28,418 nt of DNA from Lachnospiraceae bacterium (lineage in GTDB: Bacteria; Bacillota_A; Clostridia; Lachnospirales; Lachnospiraceae). Both the position numbers and the translations under genes were made by a program. How positions within the stretch are numbered: the first letter of the stretch is position 1; each line of letters starts with the position of its first letter. The notes beneath the pieces were generated by a model. That model did not search any database. It had not been told where the DNA came from and saw nothing but the letters and a program-made list of their open reading frames with translations. The stretch lies in assembly GCA_024684065.1 (NCBI GenBank), contig JAIKXO010000013.1:1-28418 (forward strand). Direction: 5' to 3'. Below, in pieces: positions 8,597 to 14,051 of this stretch.

Positions 8597-8990
8597 TTCA
8601 GAAATTTTAATTTTGCCCTGCAAGGCCAGTGTTTATGCGGCTTTCCGGGGTGCAAATTGACTGAAACTTCGGTAAATTTTTGTTCATTTTCCGCCGGGAT
8701 GGCAGCGAAATGGGTGAAAAAATTCGCTTTTTTTCGGGGAAAAAGCCGGGCCTTCCGCGCCCCGCGTTTCTTAGGCGGCCACAGAAGTACCTTTTGAGTT
8801 ATGTAAACTTTGCAAGGTCTCCGATCCGGCCAGCGGCGTGGCTCCGGGGCGGCCGTGGGTCGTCGTTTGGGCTCTCCCGGCGGCCGCGCTCCGCGCCTTG
8901 TGTGCTCCCGATGCGATCCGGGGCGGCAGGTGCCCGGCGGCGTCTTGCGTTGTGGCTGTGCTCCGGCGGACGCTGGGCGTGTCCTGCCGT

Positions 8991-9648
8991 GGGCGCAGGC
9001 TGTGGCTGTGGCGTCAGGCACAGGCTGTGGCGGCTGTGCTCCGCTCCCCGTCGGGGACACGGTGTGTCTGTGCTCCCGGCGTCGGATCCCGATCCGGGAC
9101 GGGGACACCGTGAGGCCGTTTCTACTATGCTATGCGGTTTTTTTGCTTTACGGATCCGGGCGGGCGGATCCAGCTCCGGGGCTCGTGTTTTTGGCGGGCG
9201 CAGGCTGTGGCTGTGGCGGGCGCACCCTGTGTGCGTTCCTGCTGTGGTTCCCGGGTCCGCTCCGGCGGGCGCAGGCTGTGGCTGCGTGGACGTGGCTGCT
9301 GTGGCTGCTGTGGATCCCGGCGGGCGCAGTGTGTGCCTGTGGCGGAGTTTCTTCCATTAGAGGCCGCGCGCGCGGGCTGTGCGTGCCTGGGCTCCGGCTG
9401 GATTTTTCTCCAAAAGATCCGACTGCCGGCTGGATTTTTCTCCAAAAGATCCGACTGCCGTCTTAAGTTTTCAATATAAATTTATTTTCCCGGCGCGGGA
9501 TCCCGTAAAGGATCCGGGCACGGTTTTTTTTTCTAATATGATCATGCGGCCGTGCTTCCGATCCGGGGCGCGGCGATCCTGCCGGGGTTCCGTCACACCG
9601 TGCGTCTGTACTGGATCCGGGCGGCTCCGTCACAGGCTGTGGCTGTGG
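8991..9648 (+). repeat. Dispersed CAGGCTGTGGCTGTGG repeats
   Basis: The 16-mer CAGGCTGTGGCTGTGG occurs at 8996-9011, 9201-9216 and 9633-9648, and shortened at 9271-9284. The first two copies are identical over 23 bases (8991-9013 and 9196-9218), starting GGGCG. Related TGTGGC runs fill the gaps. The same hexamer appears as the inverted repeat GCCACA-CGC-TGTGGC inside the minus-strand promoter at 14563-14592, which may be meaningful or a coincidence of composition. Confidence 0.7.
9394..9457. repeat. Perfect 32-bp tandem duplication
   Basis: Copies at 9394-9425 and 9426-9457 are identical. Each unit begins CCGGCTGGATTTTTC and contains an imperfect hairpin in which GGAT and TTTT pair with AAAA and ATCC. 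It sits at the edge where the G+C-rich region gives way to ordinary sequence. Confidence 0.9.
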
Positions 9649-9696
9649 TCACTTTTGGCGGCCGGAAAAATTTTTGCAAATTTTCGAAAAAAGTTG

Positions 9697-9725
9697 TTGA
9701 CAACTATTCCGGCCAGAGGTATAGT
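9697..9725 (+). promoter_or_regulatory. Sigma-A-type promoter for the amidoligase gene
   Basis: TTGACA at 9697-9702 and TATAGT at 9720-9725 are separated by 17 bases, a near-consensus housekeeping promoter. Transcription would start near 9732, about 65 bases upstream of the amidoligase start. A CCGTT/AACGG dyad follows at 9741-9754. It is the only strong plus-strand promoter upstream of this gene. Confidence 0.8.
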
Positions 9726-9740
9726 CACACCATCACAAGC

Positions 9741-9754
9741 CCGTTATGCAACGG
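9741..9754 (+). promoter_or_regulatory. Dyad just downstream of the amidoligase start point
   Basis: CCGTTATGCAACGG has 5-bp arms around ATGC and lies about +10 to +23 from the predicted transcription start. The second island promoter has a dyad at almost the same distance (12051-12066), so this may be an operator or a 5' mRNA hairpin shared by the two transcripts. Confidence 0.45.
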
Positions 9755-9795
9755 ACTACAAACCGAAAACAAGCGAAAAACAAGGAGGAAACGGT

Positions 9796-10896
9796 ATGAG
9801 TAAAGAATTGAATCTTAACAAGGCATTTAACAGAACTTTCGGAGTAGAAATTGAAATGTGCGGGATTACAAGGGAACAGGCCGCAAGGATCTGTGCCAGC
9901 GTTATGGGCGAGGGTTCCCGGGTAGAATACACCGGCCAGCCTACATACCGCGGCGGCGACGGTTATAACTGCTGGAGTTGTTTCGATCCCTCCGGCCGCA
10001 AATGGAAGTTTGTCAGCGACTGCTCCATCCGTGCCGATCAAGATCACCAGTGCGAATTGAACACACCGCCGTTAACCTATGCAAAGGACATTGAAGATCT
10101 GCAGGCGCTTGTCAGGGCGCTCCGCCGGGCTGGCGCCAAAACCGGAGCCGAGTATGATTGCGGGATCCATATCCACGTTGACGGTCATGAGCTCAATGTC
10201 AAGGCTATTAAAAACCTTGTGAATATGTTTTACTCCCGGGACGAATTACTCCGCAAGTCGCTGGGCGTTGATCCCTCCCGGAGCAGTCGTTGGTGTAAGC
10301 CCATCGGCGAGGATCTTGTAAACGCTTTCAAGCCCTGCCGGAACATCGAACAGCTCGAGGATGCATGGTATAACCTCTATGCAAGGTATCAGAACCGGAA
10401 CGAACACTATAACGACTCCCGGTATCATATCTTGAACCTGCACCGCTACTTCTCTACCCGTGGCAAGGCTTGCAACACCGTTGAGGTCAGGGCGTTTAAC
10501 GCATCCCTCCACGCTGGCGTCGTTCGTTCCTACGTTCTTTTGATCCTCACCATGGTAGAGGCCGCGCTCGAGCTCTCCCGGATCTATGCAAAGAAAAATT
10601 TTATCATGCAGGCCGGAAACGAAAAATTTGCGATGCGCACCTGGCTCGTGGATATGGGATGGACGGGCGATATGTTTGACGCCCCTAAAAAACACCTTGT
10701 AAAGCATCTTGCGGGATGCGCGGCGTGGCGTTTCGGTGAAAAATTCGATCAGTATCTTGTTTTTGAAACCGTAGCGGATGCGGAAAAAATGAAAGAAAAA
10801 AATTCCCGGAACCATCCGAACGTGGCCAGCTATGAAATCCATGAAGGGCGCGACGGCCGCGTATATATGACCGAGCCGGTTCCGTTCTGTGGATAA
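9796..10896 (+). CDS. Amidoligase (glutamine-synthetase-fold COOH-NH2 ligase)
   Basis: A 366-residue predicted ATP-dependent ligase joining a carboxylate to an amine, giving an amide or gamma-glutamyl-type bond; its substrate is unknown. The family's conserved blocks appear in order: FGVEIEM (15-21), WKFVSDCSI (70-78), CELNTPPL (86-93), CGIHIHVD (122-129), YHILNLHRYF and NTVEVRAFNASLHAG, which hold the acidic and His residues for metal and ATP. I start at ATG 9796 after CAAGGAGGAAACGGT. The upstream open frame enters the repetitive region and is not supported. It heads a plus-strand island also encoding a gamma-glutamylcyclotransferase-like protein, whose families often handle gamma-glutamyl compounds. 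No tag or cofactor gene is evident. Confidence 0.88.
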   Translation: MSKELNLNKAFNRTFGVEIEMCGITREQAARICASVMGEGSRVEYTGQPTYRGGDGYNCWSCFDPSGRKWKFVSDCSIRADQDHQCELNTPPLTYAKDIEDLQALVRALRRAGAKTGAEYDCGIHIHVDGHELNVKAIKNLVNMFYSRDELLRKSLGVDPSRSSRWCKPIGEDLVNAFKPCRNIEQLEDAWYNLYARYQNRNEHYNDSRYHILNLHRYFSTRGKACNTVEVRAFNASLHAGVVRSYVLLILTMVEAALELSRIYAKKNFIMQAGNEKFAMRTWLVDMGWTGDMFDAPKKHLVKHLAGCAAWRFGEKFDQYLVFETVADAEKMKEKNSRNHPNVASYEIHEGRDGRVYMTEPVPFCG

Positions 10897-10913
10897 TAAG
10901 GGCCCGGCCCTTA
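10897..10913 (+). repeat. Perfect 17-bp dyad after the amidoligase stop
   Basis: TAAGGGCCCGGCCCTTA is an exact palindrome around a central C, directly after the TAA stop. As RNA it would form a tight hairpin. No T-run follows, so it is not a normal terminator. It may be an mRNA 3'-end stabiliser or processing site, and it opens a chain of hairpins in this gap. Confidence 0.6.
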
Positions 10914-10914
10914 A

Positions 10915-10967
10915 GGATCCGGCGGCTGGTGCCGCTCCAGATCCCGGTTCGATCCCGGGCGGATCCT
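10915..10967 (+). ncRNA. tRNA-like minimal element (no anticodon arm)
   Basis: GGATCCG (10915-10921) pairs with CGGATCC (10960-10966) like a 7-bp acceptor stem. Inside are a GCGGC-TGGT-GCCGC hairpin with a D-loop-like TGG, then a 7-base linker, then CCCGG-TTCGATC-CCGGG (10943-10959), which has exactly the 5-bp stem and 7-base loop of a tRNA T arm with a TTCRANY loop. There is no anticodon arm and no CCA. A related copy lies at 11642-11688. Because GGATCC is itself a palindrome common in this window, part of the pairing may be chance. Confidence 0.35.
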
Positions 10968-11027
10968 CTACCCGGCCACAGGTGCCGGAAACCAAAAGCA
11001 AAAAATTTTCTTAAGGAGGTAACAGCT

Positions 11028-11624
11028 ATGTGTACAATCGCAATCAACAAAGAATTTAACGGTATCGAGTTAACGTTCGAAAACAAGCCCGCAGAAAACA
11101 TCCGGGAAGCCCTCAAGGGCGCAGGCTTTAGATGGCACCGCCAGAAAAAAATCTGGTACGCGCGGAAAAATCCCCAGCGCATGGAACTGGCCGAGAAGCT
11201 CTCCGGAAAAAATTTCCCTATAACGGCCACAGCTCCGGCGGCTCCTGCTGCAGCTCAGGCTCCTGAAAAGAAAAACAAATACGGCGTGAAGATCGGCGAC
11301 GTGTTCTGCGATTCCTGGGGCTACGATCAAACAAATATCGACTTCTATCAAGTGGTCGATCTTCGCGGAGCCACACAAGTGGTCCTGAAACCGATCAAAA
11401 AAACCTCCAGATCCGTCGGCTGGTGCTCCGATATGGTAAAGCCCGAAAAAAATTCTTTCTTCAATATCGATGAATACAAGACCCGGCAGTGTGGCCGCGG
11501 CGTTGAAACCATCACAAAAACCGTCAAGGATTACGGAAACGGAAACATCTACGCCGGATCCGGCAGGGAAGCGATGCACCTTACAACGTGGGATGCGGAG
11601 CATAGTGAAACAAGCTACGCCTAA
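11028..11624 (+). CDS. Conserved phage/plasmid-type protein, unknown function
   Basis: A 198-residue protein. The first ~45 residues, ending REALKGAGFRWHRQKKIWYA, are a small module I recognise from many mobile-element proteins (pattern GFRW....K.WYA), usually attached to other domains. An Ala/Pro linker (residues ~68-80) follows. Then comes a second segment beginning KYGVKIGDVFCDSWGYDQTN and continuing DFYQVVDLRGATQVVLKPI, probably a small beta domain. No catalytic motif is evident. The start ATG follows TTAAGGAGGTAACAGCT. It lies 131 bases after the amidoligase, a gap filled by structured elements. Lys codons are mostly AAA, and A/T-tracts (AAAAAATTT) recur as in the rest of this island. 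Confidence 0.75.
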   Translation: MCTIAINKEFNGIELTFENKPAENIREALKGAGFRWHRQKKIWYARKNPQRMELAEKLSGKNFPITATAPAAPAAAQAPEKKNKYGVKIGDVFCDSWGYDQTNIDFYQVVDLRGATQVVLKPIKKTSRSVGWCSDMVKPEKNSFFNIDEYKTRQCGRGVETITKTVKDYGNGNIYAGSGREAMHLTTWDAEHSETSYA

Positions 11625-11641
11625 CCCGATCAAAAACTATC

Positions 11642-11688
11642 CGCCGCGCTGGCGCGATCCTCCCGGGGTCCGATTCCCCGGGGCGGCG
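11642..11688 (+). repeat. Second copy of the T-arm-like intergenic element
   Basis: CGCCGC (11642-11647) pairs with GCGGCG (11683-11688), enclosing a 7-bp stem with the 7-base loop TCCGATT (11662-11682). Aligned with 10943-10973, both have CCCGG-rich stems around T(T/C)CGAT(C/T), then CGG..ATC and CTC..CCGG, so they are copies of one element. The D-arm-like hairpin is much weaker here. The 3' side, GGGCGGCGATCT at 11681-11692, also resembles the lambda cohesive end (see finding). Confidence 0.45.
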
Positions 11689-11695
11689 ATCTCCC

Positions 11696-11768
11696 GGAAG
11701 GGAAGCTGCAACAAAAAATTTTTCCGGCGGCCACAGGTTCCGGGAAGGCTGCAACAAAAAATTTCTTA
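11696..11768 (+). repeat. Direct repeats in the leader of the 71-residue gene
   Basis: Two imperfect copies of GGGAAGCTGCAACAAAAAATTT stand before the small exported-protein gene, the second reading GGGAAGGCTGCAACAAAAAA. The intervening CGGCCACAGGT also occurs in the leader of the gene at 11028 (10972-10982), followed there too by an A-rich run and the ribosome site. The two intergenic gaps therefore share a duplicated leader cassette. Confidence 0.55.
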
Positions 11769-11788
11769 AAAAAATGGAGGTGCGCGTT

Positions 11789-12004
11789 ATGATGAAAAAA
11801 TCTTTTCAAAAAATTTCTCTGGTGGCTGCGGCCGGGATCGCTGCGGCGCTGCTGCTTTCCTCTCAGCCACAGAAAACGGATCCGGCTGCCTTAAAAAATC
11901 CCGCTGCCGTTTCTGCCATCGATCTCGAAAACGATGCTCTTGAACTTCAGGAACTTGCCCGGATGGAAGCAAAAGAAAACCTTTCGAAAAATTTTCAAAA
12001 ATGA
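11789..12004 (+). CDS. Small secreted or membrane-anchored protein
   Basis: A 71-residue protein that opens MMKKSFQKISLVAAAGIAAA followed by LLLSS: a basic start and one hydrophobic segment, typical of a signal peptide or membrane anchor. The remaining ~45 residues are acidic and helical (LELQELARMEAKENLSKN). There is no lipobox Cys. The ATG at 11789 follows ATGGAGGTGCGCGTT; the in-frame ATG at 11774 lies inside that ribosome site. A position inside an amidoligase island fits an envelope-facing role, but nothing more specific can be seen. Confidence 0.65.
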   Translation: MMKKSFQKISLVAAAGIAAALLLSSQPQKTDPAALKNPAAVSAIDLENDALELQELARMEAKENLSKNFQK

Positions 12005-12005
12005 C

Positions 12006-12034
12006 TTGACTCCGGATCCATTCAGAGTTATCCT
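12006..12034 (+). promoter_or_regulatory. Second island promoter
   Basis: TTGACT at 12006-12011 and TATCCT at 12029-12034 are 17 bases apart. The bases before the -10 (CAGAG) and the CACCACAA after it resemble the promoter at 9697-9725 (CAGAG, CACCATCACAA), suggesting common ancestry or control. It begins in the final codons of the preceding gene. Confidence 0.65.
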
Positions 12035-12050
12035 ACCACCACAAAACAAG

Positions 12051-12066
12051 TACGGTTATAACCGTA
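12051..12066 (+). promoter_or_regulatory. Perfect palindrome, candidate operator or leader hairpin
   Basis: TACGGTTATAACCGTA is an exact 16-bp palindrome at about +11 to +26 of the promoter at 12006-12034 and 25 bases before the next start codon. Its position right after the start point suits a repressor site. One of the island's own XRE proteins could bind it. Confidence 0.55.
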
Positions 12067-12090
12067 TTAAAAAACAAGGAGGTGCCGGTT

Positions 12091-12255
12091 ATGTTCAAAA
12101 AATTCATTCAAAGAATTATCGAAGCAAAAAATCAGGAGGAAGCCTGGCAAAATGTTTTTTACGGATCCGAGGGGATCGACATGGCTTACCAGCATGAAAA
12201 AATTTCCTGCAAAGAATTCGAACTGCTGACCGAACTGATCAAAAAAATGGCATAG
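12091..12255 (+). CDS. Small protein of 54 residues, unknown
   Basis: Begins MFKKFIQRIIEAKNQEEA and ends LLTELIKKMA, with ATG after CAAGGAGGTGCCGGTT. It looks amphipathic and helical with one Cys and no membrane segment. It is the first gene of the transcript from 12006 and is followed after 10 bases by another small gene with its own strong ribosome site. I do not recognise a family. Confidence 0.65.
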   Translation: MFKKFIQRIIEAKNQEEAWQNVFYGSEGIDMAYQHEKISCKEFELLTELIKKMA

Positions 12256-12265
12256 GAGGTGCGAT

Positions 12266-12439
12266 ATGAAAATAAAAATTTACCTTAACGGAAAGAGGAT
12301 CTCAAAAAAGGCCGCCGTCGAAATGTACGGAAAAGAACGAATCGAAAAAAGAATCTCGGAAGCAATCGAGGGGCACCTCGAGGATCCGCTGGAACTTCAG
12401 AGCTGGATGGACGGCATGGAAATCAAGGTTAGCGAGTAA
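12266..12439 (+). CDS. Small protein of 57 residues, unknown
   Basis: Opens MKIKIYLNGKRISKKAAVEM, a short beta strand pair followed by helices, and ends WMDGMEIKVSE. The ATG follows ATAGGAGGTGCGAT. Proteins of this length with the MKIxxYLNGKxISKK opening are common unannotated phage genes, usually with no known role. The tight spacing on both sides indicates one operon. Confidence 0.7.
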   Translation: MKIKIYLNGKRISKKAAVEMYGKERIEKRISEAIEGHLEDPLELQSWMDGMEIKVSE

Positions 12440-12452
12440 GGAGGGCGTAACA

Positions 12453-12851
12453 ATGGCAACAAAAAATTTTGAACTTTTCGGAGCTTGCTTCGGGAACGGC
12501 ACAACTCTTTATAACAAAGCCGTTACGGCTGACGGCGACTTCAAAAAAATCGGGCACATTTCTCCGGCTGGCAGGATCGTGTTCCTGAATCCGAAAAACT
12601 ACGGCGGCACCGGTTGCGAAATACCGCACGAAGCTATGGTAACAATCTGCGAATGGTCCGAGGTCGCTGAAAAAAATTTCAAGGCAAACTGGTATCAGCT
12701 CCCGGACCTGAATCGCTACGAAATAATGCTTGATACAATTCCGGCACAGGCTCTTTTGGATCATCCCTTAAAAGAAACCCTGAAAGCCTGCAAGGATCTG
12801 CGCGAAAAAGTTGTGCTGCTGGAACAGATTTATTTTAAGGAATATGCATAA
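12453..12851 (+). CDS. Conserved hypothetical phage protein
   Basis: A 132-residue soluble protein. The N-terminal half has a pattern seen in hypothetical proteins of gut phages: FELFGACFGNGTTLYNKAV, then KKIGHISPAGRIVFLNP. The C-terminal half is helical (ALLDHPLKETLKACKDLREK). The start ATG follows AAGGAGGGCGTAACA. Preferred Lys codon AAA and the AAAAAATTT tracts match the other island genes. No enzymatic motif is visible. Confidence 0.75.
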   Translation: MATKNFELFGACFGNGTTLYNKAVTADGDFKKIGHISPAGRIVFLNPKNYGGTGCEIPHEAMVTICEWSEVAEKNFKANWYQLPDLNRYEIMLDTIPAQALLDHPLKETLKACKDLREKVVLLEQIYFKEYA

Positions 12852-12864
12852 GGAGGTGGCGATC

Positions 12865-13494
12865 ATGAAAAAATCTTTAATGGCAGAGGCAATCATGGAA
12901 GAACGTTACAAAAATTATCAATGCGGCGTCACAGCTTATATGATCGGATTCCGGTCGCTGATGAAACTTAGCAAAGAAGATCTTACAAAAATATATTTCG
13001 AAGAAGTAGTAAAGGAGGACTCAACTATGAAAAAATTATATGTATGTTACGGATCAAACCTCAACGTTAACCAGATGTCCCACCGCTGCCCTGATGCGAA
13101 GATCTACGGCTCCGGCGTGATCAAAAATTATCGGCTCTCGTTCTACTCTGTCGCAAGCATCGAACCGGAAGAAGGCGACGCCTGCCCCGTCGGCGTCTGG
13201 GAAATTTCCGAGCGCGATGAAGCGCATCTCGATATTTATGAAGGCTGGCCGAGCCTCTACCGTAAAGAAGATATCGAGGTCACGATGGATAACGGTGAAA
13301 CCGTCACGGCTATGGTTTATATTATGAACCGCTCCGGGATTGAAACGCCTCCGTCACAGTCGTACTACGACTGCATAGAAACCGGGTACCGTGATTTTGG
13401 GCTCAACAAAAAATATCTGAAAGAGTCCGTTCGAAAATTCGGTGCCGGCGCGATCCGTGGCTACAATGCGAAGTATAGCGCGTTTGCTTATTGA
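12865..13494 (+). CDS. Gamma-glutamylcyclotransferase-like (AIG2/GGCT) protein, possible dual start
   Basis: The frame encodes 209 residues from ATG 12865. The enzyme domain is the last 155, from an internal ATG at 13027 with its own site (AAGGAGGACTCAACT). It opens KKLYVCYGSNLNVNQM, with the YGSNL substrate loop of the family, and contains WEISERDEAHLDIYEGWPSLY, the block carrying the catalytic Glu. Family members release 5-oxoproline from gamma-glutamyl amines or dipeptides. The first 54 residues (YKNYQCGVTAYMIGFRSLMK) match nothing I know, yet have a strong site of their own (AAGGAGGTGGCGATC). Both a long form and a domain-only form may be made. Partnership with the amidoligase is inferred from the shared island. 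Confidence 0.85.
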   Translation: MKKSLMAEAIMEERYKNYQCGVTAYMIGFRSLMKLSKEDLTKIYFEEVVKEDSTMKKLYVCYGSNLNVNQMSHRCPDAKIYGSGVIKNYRLSFYSVASIEPEEGDACPVGVWEISERDEAHLDIYEGWPSLYRKEDIEVTMDNGETVTAMVYIMNRSGIETPPSQSYYDCIETGYRDFGLNKKYLKESVRKFGAGAIRGYNAKYSAFAY

Positions 13495-13519
13495 TTAGGT
13501 ACGGCTTTAGGCGTATAAT
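13491..13519 (+). promoter_or_regulatory. Promoter for the tandem XRE genes
   Basis: TTGATT at 13491-13496 and TATAAT at 13514-13519 with 17-base spacing. The -35 overlaps the stop codon of the cyclotransferase gene. The predicted start near 13526 gives a leader of about 45 bases with two GGAGGTA motifs, the second one serving the first regulator. Confidence 0.7.
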
Positions 13520-13571
13520 CTCATTAACAAAAATCCCGCCCCGGAGGTACGAAGGCAAAACGGAGGTAAGT

Positions 13572-13805
13572 ATGCCGATCATAAATCCGAACCCGACAAA
13601 CCTTGAAAAAGCCCGCCGCGCTGCTGGGATATCCAGAAAAAAACTCGGGGAAATATCTGGGATTCCCGAAAGGACAATAGAAGAGTACGAACGTGGCCGG
13701 AACAATATTAACAACGCCCGTGCCCATATCGTGGTTGACCTGGCGGAAGCTCTCGGCGTTCCGGTGCAACAAATAATGAACGAAAGGAGCGCTGCCGATG
13801 CCTAA
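13572..13805 (+). CDS. XRE-family helix-turn-helix regulator (first of a pair)
   Basis: A 77-residue single-domain DNA-binding protein. The HTH is RRAAGISRKKLGEISGIPER, followed by TIEEYERGRNNINNARAHIV and the GVPVQQIM end of the five-helix XRE fold. The ATG follows CGGAGGTAAGT; upstream in-frame codons lack a site. Its last 8 bases overlap the next gene. The two proteins align over their full length, so they arose by tandem duplication. It probably regulates the island, since its promoter and genes close the cluster. Confidence 0.88.
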   Translation: MPIINPNPTNLEKARRAAGISRKKLGEISGIPERTIEEYERGRNNINNARAHIVVDLAEALGVPVQQIMNERSAADA

Positions 13806-14010
13806 GAAAAACCCGTCTCCGACACAGCTGGAAGCTGCCCGCCGCGCTGCAGGCCTTACCCGGCAGGAACTTTCGAAGCTTACCGGCATAAGCTGCCGGA
13901 CGATCGAAGCCTATGAACAACAAAAAAACGACTTCAATATGGCCGCTGCCGCCACAGTCAAAAAAATTGCTGCCGCGATCGGCGTGCCGATGGAGTCGAT
14001 CATAGAATAA
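13798..14010 (+). CDS. XRE-family helix-turn-helix regulator (second of a pair)
   Basis: A 70-residue paralogue of the preceding protein, sharing the N-P-x-P-T-x-L-E-x-A-R-R-A-A-G start and the TIE.YE block. The recognition region reads LTRQELSKLTGISCRTIEAY. Differences in the recognition helix (ISCRT against IPERT) suggest that the two may read different half-sites or form heterodimers. It overlaps its partner by 8 bases, implying coupled synthesis. It ends directly before a strong terminator. Confidence 0.88.
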   Translation: MPKKNPSPTQLEAARRAAGLTRQELSKLTGISCRTIEAYEQQKNDFNMAAAATVKKIAAAIGVPMESIIE

Positions 14011-14037
14011 AGCCGGGGTTACATGCCCCGGCTTTTT
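14011..14037 (+). terminator. Intrinsic terminator between converging operons
   Basis: AGCCGGGG and CCCCGGCT form a perfect 8-bp stem with a TTACATG loop, followed by TTTTT. It starts at the stop codon of the last plus-strand gene. Read on the other strand the same hairpin is followed by TTTATT, so it may also end the minus-strand transcript arriving from 14052. Confidence 0.9.
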
Positions 14038-14051
14038 GTCTGCAAAAAATT

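Larger units (their letters stand above)
8597..9660. other. Long non-coding, G+C-rich repetitive region
   Basis: No credible gene lies between the late promoter and the plus-strand promoter at 9697. From about 8815 to 9390 the sequence is strongly G+C-rich, with G and TGTGGC motifs concentrated on the plus strand. Many overlapping open frames there are Arg/Gly/Cys/Ala-rich, lack ribosome sites and look like composition artefacts. It contains short dispersed repeats (CAGGCTGTGGCTGTGG, GATCCGGG, TGTGCTCC), a 32-bp tandem duplication and hairpins, including CACGGTGT at 9058-9065 pairing with ACACCGTG at 9105-9112. A weak hairpin plus T-run at 8704-8734 could terminate plus-strand RNA. A packaging site, a structured RNA or a replication element are possible; none is proven. 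Confidence 0.6.

Noticed and set aside
8704..8734. AGCGAA/TTCGCT hairpin followed by seven T as a terminator
   Set aside because: The loop is long and the stem short, and no plus-strand transcript is known upstream. Mentioned only within the intergenic entry.
8521..9479. Several long open frames on both strands of the G+C-rich tract (up to 226 codons)
   Set aside because: They overlap in many frames, encode low-complexity Arg/Gly/Ala/Cys/Pro sequence, have no ribosome sites and follow from the scarcity of stops in G+C-rich DNA.
9379..9795. N-terminal extension of the amidoligase by 139 residues
   Set aside because: The extension runs across the tandem repeat and the promoter at 9697. The ATG at 9796 has an excellent ribosome site and begins just before the conserved FGVEIEM block.
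10246..11001. 251-codon minus-strand frame opposite the amidoligase
   Set aside because: Shadow frame. The plus-strand protein has clear family blocks and a ribosome site; the opposite frame has neither.
11070..11633. 187-codon minus-strand frame opposite the gene at 11028
   Set aside because: Shadow frame. No ribosome site, and its product resembles no family.
13500..13519. Iteron-like TTTAGGCGTATAAT at the promoter of the XRE pair
   Set aside because: It matches the origin iteron only partly and is explained by the -10 box; a single copy cannot be told from chance.
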